DNA of 64,000 nucleotides from Lodderomyces elongisporus (GCF_030384665.1 NC_083678.1:868001-932000); one strand, 5' to 3'. Counted from the stretch's first letter, positions 51,846-64,000 are shown. Made by a program: numbers and translations. Notes: generated by a model from the sequence alone, not told the origin.

Positions 51846-54470
51846 GGGATGATGGTGGTTATCGTAATATGTGGTTGTTAGCAACAAAAAAAAAAAGTTG
51901 AAAGTGCAGACTCAGCAACTATTGTAGGTGAACCTGAGTAACTCTCCAATACCAGACTTCTTTTACCTTTATTTGCAAAGAAAGTGCTGGTAAAGTTAAG
52001 TTCAAAATGAAGTTGGAAGATGCTAAGCAGAAGAAATTCCGGGCCCTAGGATCTCAAAAAGTATCAAATGAAGAAAAACAGAAGAAAAAAAAAAAAATTT
52101 CTCTTCTTAGAAAAAAAAAATGTTTTTGTGACTGAATTTTTTTTTCTCTGTCTCTGTCTGTGTGTGTGTGTGTGTCTCTCTCTCTCTCTCTTCTCGGTTG
52201 TGTGGGTGGTGTGTGGTTTTTTTTTTACTTTTGTTCGTGTTAGCCGTAGCCGTAGCCGCTTCGTTTGTGTAGAAATATATATATATATATTTTCTTTTTT
52301 TCGGGGCGGTTAAGCTTTGGGGTGTTTATTGTACTCAGCAGGGGCTTTTTTAAACGCAAACTGAAACTGATCTAAAAAGTGAGTGAAGACCTGAAGATAG
52401 TTTGTATGTTATATTGTATAATGAAGACAATGGTTTTTATTTTCCCTCTTCCTTTAAATAAATAAATAAAAAAAAAAAAAAGAGAATTCAAAAGGATATT
52501 GTAGAATCTCTTTCTCTTAAATACTATGACAATGGTAAATTGTTTCTTTTTTTTTTTCTTTTTTCTTTTTTCTTTTTTTATGTTTTACTATTTTCCTATT
52601 CTTCTATTATATTTCAGGGTGTTACCGTGTAGTATTTGTAGTGAAACTAGTATTGGTCAAGGTGGTATCAAAAGACCCTTCTAAAAGAGTGGTGTGTTGT
52701 TTTTCTTCTTTTAATCTTTTTCAAACTTGTTGAAAAATATTTTTATTTTTGTTTTTTTATTTTCTTGTTTTGTTTTGGGCGAATGAGGGAAAGAAGTCGC
52801 CTTAGTTTCACTTTTGATCCTGTTCCGCGGAAGTTTTTTAAGATGCAACAAAACTCTTGAGAACGAAGAAATTCAAATAATAAAAATAAAAAAAAGGAAT
52901 TAATTTTTTTATTTCTTTTTTTTATTTTTTATTTTAAAAAAATATAAAAAATAAAGGGTGAAAAGCGCAAAGGGGTCGTGTCTAAATGTGAAATAATACA
53001 CTGCCGAATAAACCCGATACCGATATGTTGAAGTTTGAAGTTTGAAGTTTGAAGTTTGTAGTTTGTAATGTAAAAAATGAAAAGAAGAAGTTGTAGTTGT
53101 AAGTGTTCGGCTCTTCTTGGTTGAAACAACTAGACTGGTAGCAAAGTGAAAAAGTATCTAGTAGTCTTTTATCCTTTTCTTTTTTTTGTCAATTGATATC
53201 CCCCCAAAATCAAAGATGAAAGAAGAAACAATCAAGTGTAATATGGTCTTGTAGAAAGGTATTGGAAATGCAAAAGGTTGGTGTTGGTAATGATGTTGGT
53301 GTTGGTGTTGGCTATAGGGACGTTAAACAACTTGAACAATTTGATCCAAAAAGAAAAACAGGAAGTGTGTTAGTGTCTACTTTCTTTTCAAGCCTAGCCT
53401 ATAAGTTTCTAGTTGTAGCTCCAAATACAAAAAAAGAAAAAAAACAACAACACAACACAAGTGATATTCTAGTTGATTGGAGTGTCTAGTTTATAAAATT
53501 TATGATTGATGAGGTTGATGAATAAGAGACTGATTCTCTAGAGGAAAGGTAGTGGTAACAGAAAAAAAAGAGTGATCTTCTACTATATATATATATTTGC
53601 AAAGAACAGGTGATAGGGTTAAGGGAGGGTTCCTGATGTCCAAGGTGATCTTCCCTATTTCCTTTAATGCTCTGAAACTACACTCCCTATGACTTTTGAC
53701 CCTTTAACCTTTTTCCACCAATTCAACCCTACCTTTCTTTTTTTCGTTTTCGCCTTATTCCCACTTCCATTTGATGTGCTTTTGTTTAACCAAACAAAAC
53801 AGAACAATAAATAAGTATAAGGACAAAGAAGAAGACAGAGTGCAGATTAAATTCAAGAGGAAACAAAGAGGACACAAAACTAAAGACAAATGTTTAGGAA
53901 GAGAAACATATACCACATTGTGCTTACCTTTATTTTTTAGTCTGTTATCCTTTCAGCCTAAACTTTAAACACAAAACACAAAAACACTTTTTTGTCTCTT
54001 TTTCACTTTGTATATAAATGGCATGTGCCTAATGCCTAATGCCTGTGCTTGATGTGTGGTTATCAACCTTTTCCTTTTTCTTCTTCTTCTTCTTATTATT
54101 ATTATTATTAAAACGGTGTACATTGTTCACTTAAACCTGAACAAGTATAGCAAAGCTAACTTCTCTGTACACCGACAAAAAAAGAAAAAAAAAGTGACTA
54201 TTGATACTTTTTTTCTTTTTTGTATTTGAAAACTGCTAAAAGAATACTTTTACTACTACCAAGAGTACCCCTTCAATTTTGTCATGGTTGTTGTTCAAAG
54301 GTTGCATTTGTTAATCCAAAAGAAAGAAGAGATTGAAATGTTGACCTTTTTTTTTTGCACACCAAATTTTTGTTACGCCAATTAGTCTTTTGTGTAATTA
54401 CACAAAACTGCAAAGGACTACAAAAGACTACATAATACACAAACCCAAATTGTAGATACACCCCCCCATC

Positions 54471-54556
54471 AACCAACCAACCAACCAACCAACCAACCAA
54501 CCAACCAACCAACCAACCAACCAACCAACCAACCAACCAACCAACCAACCAACCAA
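54471..54556. repeat. AACC tetranucleotide microsatellite
   Basis: 86 bp of uninterrupted AACC units (about 21), preceded by a C7 run. One strand is pyrimidine-free except C, the other G/T only. Confidence 0.97.
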
Positions 54557-55141
54557 TCCTCCAAAATTTCTATTATGCACAAACCATCTCGATTTAGTTT
54601 AGCAGTGTCAAAATAAACAAAATCCCCCAAAGAACAGCCAAAAGGAAGAGACCATTTTCAAAACACCATTACTTTTTATATTTTATGAGCCAAGTTTTTT
54701 TTTTCTCTTCTTCTTCTGCTTCTTCTTGTCTACTGTTTTGTTTTGTTTGTTTGTATTTCTTCTTTGGCAAATAGACCCTCCAATACGTTACAAGCAACTC
54801 AAGTCAACAAAGATAGGACAAAGTAGCCAGGTAAAGTAAAGAAAAAAAAGAAGAACCGATACATTGACTTGCCACAACGTTATTCCTAGACACTACACTT
54901 GTATATTTTACACACTACCCTCCCCTCGCCAACTGTTGTATCTGTCTTCTTTTTTTATTTCTCTCTTTTTTTTTGTCTCTGGTTCTTTCTCCTTATTTAT
55001 ATTACAATTCTCTAATTTTCTTTTTTTTTTTTTGTTTTGGTATCGCTTGACTAGTACCGGGATTGTTAGCTTAATATCTCCGGTTTCTCTCTATGTGCCA
55101 CAACAAATTAAACAGATTCAGTTTATTATTAGAAAGCAAAT

Positions 55142-55252
55142 GGCAAGCACTATTCAATCCAATACTGGCAATGATGTTTTCTCATCCTTTGTAGCATTTA
55201 CCAAGTTGCTTAGGGTCATATATGGTGAAGCAATAACAAACTCAAATCACTA
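55142..55252 (+). other. Short open frame of uncertain status
   Basis: From ATG 55140 a 37-codon stretch (MASTIQSNTGNDVFSSF ... ITNSNH) ends in TAA at about 55251-55253. Its composition is less biased than the surrounding T-tract frames and it continues upstream in frame without a stop. Unrecognised; may be chance. Confidence 0.15.
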
Positions 55253-58200
55253 ATCAAGCCAGCTTCTGAAACATTGAAAAGATGGGGGAAGGAAAAACAA
55301 CGGGCTCTTCTTGACAACCTAGTGTATATACTGGTAACCTTCTAGAGTTTTGTTGCTTCAACCATTTTTTTATGTCATTGTCTACTTATCTCAAACTCTT
55401 AGAAGAGAAACAGGATCGCCTTACACTATGTGGTTTTTTTTTTGCCCTTTGAGTTGACATGACACCCTCCTCTCTCTCTCTCTCTCTCTCATATCTTTAC
55501 ATTACATGCATTATCAGACCAATATACATATTGCAAAAGGAAATAAGCAGCATGTAAGACTAAGTAAATTGTGAGGAATAATAGATTATTCAAGATACAA
55601 AAGAGAGGAGAATTATCTTTTTTTTTTGTAAGACTGTTTTTTTACACTACTTGGGTTAGTATATTCCTTCTCTGTATATATATATATATATATGTATGTA
55701 TTGTTTTCTATGCTTTGGAAGGGGATAGAGGGGGTGTGTGGGCTTTTGCAAGATGTTTCATGTCTACATTCTGCATGAACAATAGCATGCATCAACACCT
55801 CCTTTTCTTTAACTTTTTCTTTTTCTTTTTCTATTTTTTATCCACTTCCTTCATGTGGTATCACCTGATGGGATGGAACAAAAGAAAACTGGTGTCTTGA
55901 TTCTTTTCTTTTTTTTCCAAAATTTATAAGCCCTATGACATATTTTGTGCTTTTTAGTTTTCATTTTGGTATCAAAAACAAACCAAATAAAAGACAAAGA
56001 AAAAAAAACTAAAAAAGTTTTGAAATTTGAAATTTGGAAAATGAAAATGGAAACTAAGGAAAAAAAGGGAGAGAGGATAAAAGAAATGGAAATAGAACCA
56101 ACCACTAGTAGATACATCAAGAAAGCATTGCAAAGAGTGATGTACAAATATTAAGAGACAGTATAGCAGTGTCCAATATTCTAACCATATCTTTTCCCTG
56201 TTCTTCATCCTCACTCTCACTCTCACCCCCACTCTCATTCTCATTCTCATTTCCAAATTTCCCAATTTCTTTCTGTGTCTCTATTGTAATTTGGATCCCC
56301 CACTTTGCTACAAAAGAACTTCCTTTTTGAATGCAAACTGAGATACAAAAGATAAAAATCAAATTTTAAAAAAAAGAAAAACAGAGAAAAACCTCAATGT
56401 CTCATTGATAAACTGTGATACCGTCTTGCCCGTAGTTCAATTATCTATTAAAGATGATGCCGCTTCTTATACTTTCTTCCCCCCCCCTTTCCCCTCCTTT
56501 TTTCCTAGAAGTTTGGTAGTCAAGTAAAAGAAAAAAATAAAGAAAATGTGGTAAAGCAAGTATGCGATGTGTTAAAGAGCAGTGTACATTCAAGTAGGCC
56601 TTGTTTTTTGTTTTCCCATATGGTTTCTTCCTATCCTTCCTTTTCATTTAATCTTCGGCTTTGGGAGATTAACTAAACCTGCAAATCATTAAAAGATGAA
56701 AGTGAAATTACGGTTAGAAGATGAGGTTGAAGAAGTGTAATAAAAAAAGGAATATTGATAGTGAAAAGTGAACAAGAGGAATAGGGAGGATGCTAGTTTC
56801 TTGTGAATGAGAAATCTGGTGCACTAAGTACATGGGATTCCACACACAAATTATATTCATAACCATACATTGAAAAGCTTAATTAATATCAAAAAAACAA
56901 CAAAGTGTAGAATAACGCAAGCAATGGAAAGCTATTGTTATTCAGTTGCCAGTTGCCTTAGTTACCAATTGCTAGTTGGTTTTCATTTCAACTTCACAAC
57001 ACTCGAAACCCTGCACTGCTTGTCTTTCTACTCCCAATAACCCTTCATTCCCTTCTCCCTCTCACTCACTATTTCCAGTTCTACTGTAATGCAACCTGTT
57101 ATTTACGTTTGGCAACCACCACCACTTGAATCTTTCTCTCTCTATTTTATTTTTTTTGTTTCGTTGGTTGTCTCTACCCTGCGCTGTAAGATTATACTAC
57201 CGAATGAATTGAAAACTTTCAAAATAATATAAACGAAACTCCCCAGTCAACCAAAAAAAATTATTATATTCTATTTCCTTGTTGTTTCCCGAACTCCCCA
57301 CCTCCCTTTTTTACCACATCCAAGTATTTCCCTTTTTTTTTTCTTTTTCTTTAATCTTTTTTTTTTCATAATTATAAAGTGGCAAAAAGAAAAGAATGAA
57401 ATAAGAAAGTTCGTGGATTTCTTTTAATGTTGCAATGATGGCAAAGAATGTTTGGATAGGATTTATAATTATTTATTATTTTATATTTCACATATCAAGT
57501 TGTTTTAAGGCTGAGGAAAGGAATACAAGCCAAGGGGAGTGATGGGGTTATCAAGTGTTTGAACTATAGAATATTCACGTTTCTGAACTTTTTACGAATG
57601 CTCAAAGTTTTTTTTTCAAAGGTATGGATTCAAAAGCGAACAAAAACCAAGCATTTGTTATATATTGAAGTTGTATAAAAAGAATGGTGCAAACTAAATA
57701 CCTGTGCTGGAGCCATACAACTTTTTTCTTTTTGTTTCCTCTTTCTTTTTTTTTTTCTTGTTTTTTTTTTTTTTTTTGACACAAGAGAGTGGGGCAAGTG
57801 AGGGGCATACGGGTGTTTATTTCTTCACACTATTTATTATTATTGTTAATGCTTTGTCCGTTGGTAACCGTTTTAGTTTCTCAAATGCTTTTGTTTCCGA
57901 CATTTGTTGGCAACACCAGACATAGGTACGAGAACAAACATCTTTTTTTCAACAACCAAATACCCTTTTTAGAAATTTTTAAAAACCCTCTAAAAGAATA
58001 TATATATATATAAATCAAATGTTAAGTTTGTAGTATAACTCTACAGTAACTTGTAACTGCTTGAATATACAACTTCAGAAACAACGCACTATTAACTTTC
58101 TTTTTTCTTTTTTTGTTCTTCTTTTTCGTGTCTTGTGGATTCTACAATCGAAAACAGATAGAGTTAATACAAGACTTTCACTTATACACACACACACACA

Positions 58201-59352
58201 CACACATACGCAGTGGGAGACAGAGGTATTTCTCGTAATTGAGTAGCCACGCATATACTAGAACAACTTTCCTCCTTGTTTTTGAGCAATGACAATTGAC
58301 GACGGCGATGACCGATGCACATATATTTAGGCTCCAACACAAAGCAAAGAGCAAAGAGGTTGTTTTGTAACTCTGTACAATTGCGCTCAGTTACAAAGCA
58401 AAAGAGTAGGCACATGCGTGCATGGACAACCACAACCATGAAGAGTATTATCATTTAGACTTTATCAAGTTAGAGTTTGTGATATAATGCGAAAGCGATG
58501 AAAGTAGTTTTAGTGGTAGTGGTAGTGACTATGGTGAAAGTGGCTATGGTGTTGGTCCAGCAAAACCATTGTTTCTAGAGCCATTAACACTTTAGTAGTT
58601 GGAAAATTGGTACTTCAGCTCGTATTCTTTTTTCACATCCTTTCTCAGTTTTCTTACACTCACAATTGCACCCTCACACACCCACTCTTGTGTATATCAA
58701 ATATATACATGATGGTATATATTCACAAAACTTTAAAAAGAAACCACCTTATTTTCTTTTCTTTTGTTTTGGACTTTTCCAAAGAATAAAATAACAAAAA
58801 GAGTAGAAGAAGAAGTAGTAGTGCAATTACCACTCAAAGCTTGATGTATACCTTAGCCATTTTGTAAATTGTCATACAATTGTCCAATAATATGTGCAAA
58901 AGCAATGTAAATGGAAAGATTTTAGTTGCCATGTTCTTTGCACTTGACTACTATCTGTGCAAAAAGAAAAAGTACAGTTGATACCTCTATACAGTAACAA
59001 ACAAAGTAGAAACATGAAGAACAAGGGAGAAGAAAAGAGACTTGTGAAAACCTTGCCGACCCTTTCCATATCCATATCCATATCCATTTCTTTTTCTTTT
59101 TCTACCCTACTTTGAAATCATTCGTTGTACCCATGTGTATTTGACATTGTCTAATGACGCAATAGGCCTGTTTCAACTAGTCTAAACTAAAAAGTAGTTT
59201 AATCATGTATATGGAGTTATCTTTAGGAGAAACATAAAATTCTCAAATTTGTGATCTTTTAGAAACTGTTATTTTTGTTTCCCTCTCTGCCAGTCCTTCC
59301 CCCCCCCCCCCGCTCACCAAGCATCTTCTTTTTTCCACTTTGGTTTGCTAGT

Positions 59353-59595
59353 TGCTAACTTAGGAACTCACTCATGCACTCATTCTTTACTATTGACAGG
59401 TATATTTTTGAAAATAACGACATTTCTCGTGATTTCAACAAGTGTAGAGAGATTGTGAGACACAGAAAGAAAGAAGACAAAAATATTTATGTACACCCTC
59501 ACGCACAAAGTACAAAAAGAGACAAAGCAACTGGTCTCATGTACATATTATTAGATGCTAAAGCAGCACAATTGCACATCTCTAAGGTGTTTTAA
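59353..59595 (+). other. Possible 3' splice region and terminal exon
   Basis: TGCTAAC (59353-59359), close to the yeast branch-point consensus TACTAAC, is followed 40 nt later by a CAG (59397-59399), a normal distance for yeast introns. From 59400 a frame stays open for about 64 codons to TAA (59593-59595), encoding a basic, protein-like sequence (DFNKCREIVRHRKKEDKN, LDAKAAQLHISKVF). No consensus GTATGT donor with a coding exon was found upstream within about 1 kb, so this remains a candidate. Confidence 0.25.
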
Positions 59596-61543
59596 CATTC
59601 TCTATTATCCATTGGGTTTCAAAACCTTTACTCTTTTCTTGACCTTTTTTGGTTATTGTTTTTTTTTTAATTGCATCTTTGGCATTGAAAGAAGCAAAAA
59701 GGGCTCTTTTTTCTTTTCCGTGTTTTAGTTCTCTCTCTCTCTCTCTCTCAAAAGACACTTTACACACTAAAGTTAGTTTCGGAAATAGTGTACAAGGTAG
59801 CGCACAATGCAAAAACAGAAAGAAAAAAAAATTGTTCTCTGGAGAATGGGAGAGAAACAAAACAAACCATTCCCGCCTTATGTATAGCAAATTTTTTGTT
59901 TCACTTTTTTACTTTTTTTTTTTTTTTTGGGGGGGGGGGGAGGGGGGCGGAAAGTTGGGGTTTTGATAATTTGGCCGCCTTGAGTACCGCCCCCATTCCT
60001 CCTTCCTTTATCCTTTTACTCCTCTCATTACTCCATTTAATTTGCAGCAGGGGGGGAAACAACGACGTTCAACTTACACTTGCCAAGAAACGAATTGATC
60101 CGTGACGTGTGCTTCAACTTGCCTATTCGACTCTCACAAACATTGGAGACCTTGATCCTGCATTCAATACATTTCTTTAACTTTTAGATAAGCAACCAAA
60201 AGACAAAGTTGAAGACATGTAGGAACCAACTTTACTTCTGTGTCAAAAAAAAAGTGTGTTCTCAAGTACGTTTGAACGTTTGTAGGGAATGTGTGTGTGT
60301 GTGTGTGTGTGAAAATGTCGAGCGGTAATTGGACCATGTCTTTCCTTTGACCTATACAAAGATTGGCGGAAATCCTACAACCCTTTGGTGTCAAGCATAG
60401 TGGATGCACTCGTGCCTTTCTGCGTCAAACACTCTTTATCCGCGTTAGTGTTTCCACACCATTCTTTCTACAACAACTTGTAGTATTTTAGCCAACAGAT
60501 TCAAATCTTTACATGTGTCGTGGCTTCTAAATTGCACTTGCTAGTATCAGCTAGATATGTTGCAAAGAAGGCAGTCTAGACACACACACACACACACACA
60601 CATACACAAACACACATGCACACGCCCACACATAACCTATGTTGGCGCAAATACTTCTCCTTGCATGATTCCTTGCTTCCATCTCACAACGATACTCTAC
60701 AATTTTTACTATCCATTATATATGCTAATATCCTAATCCAACTTTCCAAACAAAAAAGTAAAGCAACTCTAGATTGTTCATGACCCAACAAAAAAAAAAG
60801 GAAGCAAACTATGGTTTGAAACACTTGACATACCTTTTGTATGCATGCAAGCGTTACGATACCAACATTCTTTTTTTGGAACATACAAAAAAAGAAAAAA
60901 AAAGAGAGAAAACACAAGAAGAGAATAGAAAAAGAGAATAGAAACAGAGAATAGAAACGCCATTACAATAGGTCGGTTGACTTTGTTTTTTATTTTATTA
61001 GTTCCGTTAATGATAAATACTTTTTGGTAATTCCTACCACAATAACAGGACGCCAACTATTGGTCAATATATAGTACTAACCACAACATCAACAACAACA
61101 CCAAGATGAAAGAAGTGAAATTGATAGCTGGAAGGAAAAGAGAGAAGAAGAAAGAAAGAATATAAAGTGAGGTAAAGGATTCGATAACCACGTTTTCAAG
61201 CATTCAGTCAATGTTTTTGACATATATCATACAATAAGAAAAATGAAAAATATCAATTAATCAATGAAACATCTAAAGCTATAATCTATGCTCAAGTACT
61301 GTACTATTATTTCACTCTTCGGATTTATTCTGTATTTTGCACGCATTTATAAAACCAAACCAACAAAAATGTAATTGTTTGTCGGTGTTATTTTTCTGTT
61401 CTTTATCTCTCTTGTGCTTATGACGTCATTTATATAAATACAAGTAGATCCATTTTTTTTATTTTTTTTTTTGATTTCTTCTTTATTTTATCTTTTCCAG
61501 TTTTTACGTATTCAAAAATTCTAGAGTGATATATCTATAGTCT

Positions 61544-63124
61544 CTATAAGGCGTATCTAAAGTGTGGATTTTCCCTATCAGTTAAATCGGCAAACTCATA
61601 GTTCTCAAGATGCATATCAATTGGTGGTAAACTATCCCTTCTCTTGTTCTCGACGTAATAAGAAATATAAAGTGCAACCAATGTGAATAGCGAAAAACAT
61701 GTACACACAACAATAGCAACCTTGGCACCTTGATAACCAGGAGCTTGGCTGGCAATAAACGTCTGTGGACCAATCAAGTTCCCAACACAGTATCCTATCA
61801 AATATAAAGAACCCACAGTGACTTTCTTTGTATGTCCAGCCACCGACGAAGCTATCTGCGAAAGGATACATATGGGTCCAATTGGGGCCAATGTGAATAG
61901 ATAGAGACCAGCCAATCTTGCTTCTTTTGACGGGGCAAATGCCAATAAGCACGACAGCATTATGGCTACCGATGTGGCAAATACGGCCATAAGCATGCGC
62001 GATTTGATATAAGTTGCCAAATACGCCAATAGTGGACACCCAACAATCTCAATTGCACCCATAGGCATATTCATCAACAACGCCTTTGAAGTGCTAAATC
62101 CAAAATCTTCATTGAGCAATATGGAGCTGAAACTTGTTATTCCACCATTAGGAATATCAAAGGCAAGCCCAAACAAGACATATAACCATGTACGATGATC
62201 AGTTAGTGCCTCAATAAACTGGCTTTTCTTAAACCGAGGGTTTCCAAACCCTTGCTGATTTGTTCGTGCTCTTTCAACAACCAATACCTTCTCCTCCTCG
62301 GATAAGAACCATGCACCCGTTGGAGTATCTGGAATATGTGCCATGATCAAGAACCCCAAAAAGATTGTCAACACACCAGTAATAACAAAAACCAATTTCC
62401 AAGCTGGCAAAGAATACGAGCCCTGGTTCTCATACAACCCATAGCTAATACCCAGTCCCACAATTGTACCTATTCCGTTTGACGAAAACCACCAAGCAGT
62501 CCTTAAAAATTGTTCTTCTTGCTTATACCATTGTGAAGTAACAATAGCAAAAGCTGGGGTCACCGAGGACTCCAATGCACCCAATATGGTTCTCAACGCA
62601 ATGAAACCTGGGTATTCGGGCACGGCACACAATGCAAGAATCATACCCCAGAGAATAATAAAGACAGAAACAGTCTTGACCAAAGGGAACCGTTGAAGCA
62701 AAAAAGATGCTGGAAATTCAAATACCAAGTACCCAAGATAGAAACACGTCGTGGTCCAGCTATACATATCTCCTTGCATATTCAAGCTTGTCCTCAACCC
62801 CAAAATGGAACTATAACTCGTTGCCGTTTTATCCATATATTGGAATGCATAAACCAAGCAAACCACAGGTAAAACAAACAAATCAATTTTTCTCAAGATT
62901 CTCTTGTTTGTAGCTTCATCGATCTCGATCCTATTGTCCTTGTGGTCAATTGCAAATTGCATTGCTTGGTCCACATTATTTGTAATGACAATTTCACGAC
63001 CACGAGCAGATGTAATGGTGGCCAACACATGTGGTTTCTTCTCTTCCAAATCCTCCCTAGTAAAGGAAAAAACAGGTTCAATACTATTAGTCTCACTGAC
63101 TTTTTCATTCATCTTCTCACTCAT
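61544..63124 (-). CDS. DAL5-family MFS permease (anion:cation symporter)
   Basis: 526 residues from the ATG at 63124 (start MSEKMNEKVSE); an upstream TTG in frame is ignored. The layout is that of the allantoate permease family: a hydrophilic N-terminus of about 85 residues, then LRKIDLFVLPVVCLVYAFQYMDKTATSYSS (a hallmark quoted as LVYAFQYMDKT), the ALRTILGALESSVTPAFAIV segment, YKQEEQFLRTAWW, and twelve predicted membrane segments split by a central loop (HIPDTPTGAWFLSEEEKVL). Relatives carry allantoate, ureidosuccinate, nicotinate, biotin precursors and similar organic anions, so the substrate cannot be named. GATA-type sites lie upstream, in line with nitrogen control. Confidence 0.9.
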   Translation of the reverse strand: MSEKMNEKVSETNSIEPVFSFTREDLEEKKPHVLATITSARGREIVITNNVDQAMQFAIDHKDNRIEIDEATNKRILRKIDLFVLPVVCLVYAFQYMDKTATSYSSILGLRTSLNMQGDMYSWTTTCFYLGYLVFEFPASFLLQRFPLVKTVSVFIILWGMILALCAVPEYPGFIALRTILGALESSVTPAFAIVTSQWYKQEEQFLRTAWWFSSNGIGTIVGLGISYGLYENQGSYSLPAWKLVFVITGVLTIFLGFLIMAHIPDTPTGAWFLSEEEKVLVVERARTNQQGFGNPRFKKSQFIEALTDHRTWLYVLFGLAFDIPNGGITSFSSILLNEDFGFSTSKALLMNMPMGAIEIVGCPLLAYLATYIKSRMLMAVFATSVAIMLSCLLAFAPSKEARLAGLYLFTLAPIGPICILSQIASSVAGHTKKVTVGSLYLIGYCVGNLIGPQTFIASQAPGYQGAKVAIVVCTCFSLFTLVALYISYYVENKRRDSLPPIDMHLENYEFADLTDRENPHFRYAL

Positions 63125-64000
63125 ATTGTCTAGATACAAAATATGCTTTACCTTAATAGAAACACCTTTGAATTAAAATCTGTTTTTTTCTCAGGTATAA
63201 TTATCAAAATTGAAAATTATTTAGAAAGGAATTAAAATAATCTAAAAAATTAAACAGCAGATTTGAAGTTTAAAACGAACCATTTCGTTTCTATTATATA
63301 CAATTCACGCCATCCCTGTTTTACTTCATGAAAAGCGATATGAGATTCAAACGGGATACACGGACTGGTAATTGTGGGAGCTTTCATTGTTCTTATCTGC
63401 AAATAAACCTGGAACATTTAGCAGCCATTTCTAATTTCCAAAAAAAAAATAAAATTAATAAACGAAAAAAAAAAAATTATATATCTATAAACAGTTGCGC
63501 AGCCCCTTGAAATGACGCCACAGTAAATATTATAAGTATTTTGACACATTGACATATTTGACACACTTACAATTGCAGAGAACAGGATATGTAATTTTGG
63601 TTTTTGATATTTGATATTTGTTTTGTTTTTTTTTGTTTTTTTTTGTTTTTTGTTCTTTTTCCTTTCTTCATTCCATATTTATTAAATGGCTTATTGTTAT
63701 CTTTTGTTAAAACCAATTTATTGCTAACCGCAAAGCTTGATGATAAGCGAATTATTTACTGTGTACTATAATCACCCAATTTGATGCATTTTTTTGTTCA
63801 TCATCTTCACGGAAGAAAAAAGTATTATCCATTATCTTCATCACATTTGTTCATGCGCTCATATTAAAATTCTACCCATTTAACCAAGTCCTTTTCTCCT
63901 CCTTCTTCCTTCTTCCTCCTTCCTCCTTCCTCCTCCTCCTGCACACCGCCAGTTGCACAAGCGCCTCATACATACTCACCTTAACACACCTACATTACCG
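63125..64000. other. Upstream region of the permease gene, to the window edge
   Basis: 876 bp. Contains GATAAG cores at 63392-63397 (reverse) and 63742-63747 plus several weaker GATAA sites, long A and T runs, and a CTTCCTCC-type pyrimidine tract (about 63896-63940). A minus-strand GTATGT at about 63970-63975 could be a splice donor of a gene beyond the edge, but nothing supports it. No gene recognised. Confidence 0.6.
63392..63747. promoter_or_regulatory. GATAAG sites upstream of the permease
   Basis: CTTATC at 63392-63397 and GATAAG at 63742-63747, with further TTATC cores between and beyond. GATAAG is bound by Gln3/Gat1-type factors that control DAL5-family genes in nitrogen catabolite repression. 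In AT-rich DNA such cores also arise by chance. Confidence 0.4.

Larger units (their letters stand above)
51846..61543. other. 9.7-kb region without a convincing gene
   Basis: Between the start of GRF10 and the end of the permease gene no reading frame longer than about 130 codons exists, and those present have the Phe/Lys/Leu bias of T and A tracts. Visible content: TG/TC microsatellites (about 52160-52190), GAAGTTT repeats (about 53030-53062), an AACC tetranucleotide repeat (54471-54556), TC runs (about 55469-55490, 59732-59750), CA/TG repeats (58183-58206, 60285-60311, 60580-60605), C and G runs (about 59299-59311, 59929-59947) and many poly-T/poly-A runs. I saw no tRNA, transposon or long inverted repeat. 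Possible roles: extended GRF10 regulatory region, long non-coding transcripts, or a regional centromere; none is shown by sequence alone. Confidence 0.7.

Noticed and set aside
51205..51852. 215-codon plus-strand frame opposite GRF10
   Set aside because: Antisense of the homeodomain gene; composition mirrors the Ser/Asn codons of GRF10.
58490..58595. Gly/Ser-rich open stretch ending KPLFLEPLTL
   Set aside because: Preceded directly by an in-frame stop, very short, and explained by AGTGGT repeats.
52068..61056. Various 60-130 codon frames in the 9.7-kb region
   Set aside because: They are rich in Phe, Lys, Ile and Leu from T and A tracts or in dipeptide repeats from microsatellites, have no homology I recognise, and overlap each other on both strands.
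63960..63980. Minus-strand GTATGT as a splice donor
   Set aside because: No coding exon is visible on its upstream side within the few bases left in the window.

Overview
The window is nuclear DNA of a budding yeast, AT-rich with long A/T and simple-sequence tracts. Every gene I recognise is fungal: a septin, a pheromone-type G-alpha, a WOPR regulator, GPI transamidase subunits and the small subunit of DNA polymerase delta. The G-alpha at 22773-24071 strongly resembles Candida albicans Cag1. Runs of CTG codons inside hydrophilic linkers of HUA1 and TMA64, and the apparent absence of in-frame CTG in the strongly codon-biased COR1, fit the CUG-Ser (CTG) clade. A member of the Candida/Lodderomyces group such as Lodderomyces elongisporus or a relative of C. 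parapsilosis is my best guess, but the species is not proven. CTG codons are therefore best read as serine.

Layout, left to right. 1-143 holds a truncated minus-strand frame. 1954-9295 carries HUA1 (+), PUT2 (-), a dynamitin/JNM1 homologue (-), RBG1 (-) and the rRNA-processing gene EFG1 (+). 9588-22503 carries SLH1 (-), HAS1 (+), POL31 (+) and COR1 (+). 22773-34341 carries CAG1 (-), a probable APC4 (+), an unrecognised gene (-), GAA1 (+), MRPL1 (-) and CDC11 (-). After a 3.3 kb gap come a WOPR-domain regulator (+), GPI17 (-) and TMA64 (+). A repeat-rich 1.6 kb gap follows, then a degenerate phosphatidylinositol-phosphate-kinase-like gene (-), MSS2 (-) and the homeodomain gene GRF10/PHO2 (-). 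A stretch of 9.7 kb (51846-61543) has no convincing gene. The last gene is a DAL5-type permease (-).

Functional themes. Two subunits of the GPI transamidase (GAA1, GPI17) lie about 9 kb apart. Ribosome biogenesis and translation are represented by EFG1, HAS1, RBG1, TMA64 and SLH1. Mitochondrial functions are PUT2, COR1, MRPL1 and MSS2. There is no operon structure; genes are single, mostly arranged as divergent or convergent pairs, and no intron is needed for any recognised gene. The two transcription-factor genes have the two longest upstream gaps (3.3 and 9.7 kb).

The most striking item is the protein of 45076-46653. It keeps the segment order of a PIP kinase domain, but the ATP-binding lysine and the MDYSLL aspartate are replaced, an asparagine/threonine/lysine tandem repeat sits between the two halves, and it ends in a hydrophobic tail. 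It looks like a membrane-tethered pseudo-PIP-kinase that I cannot match to a named yeast protein.
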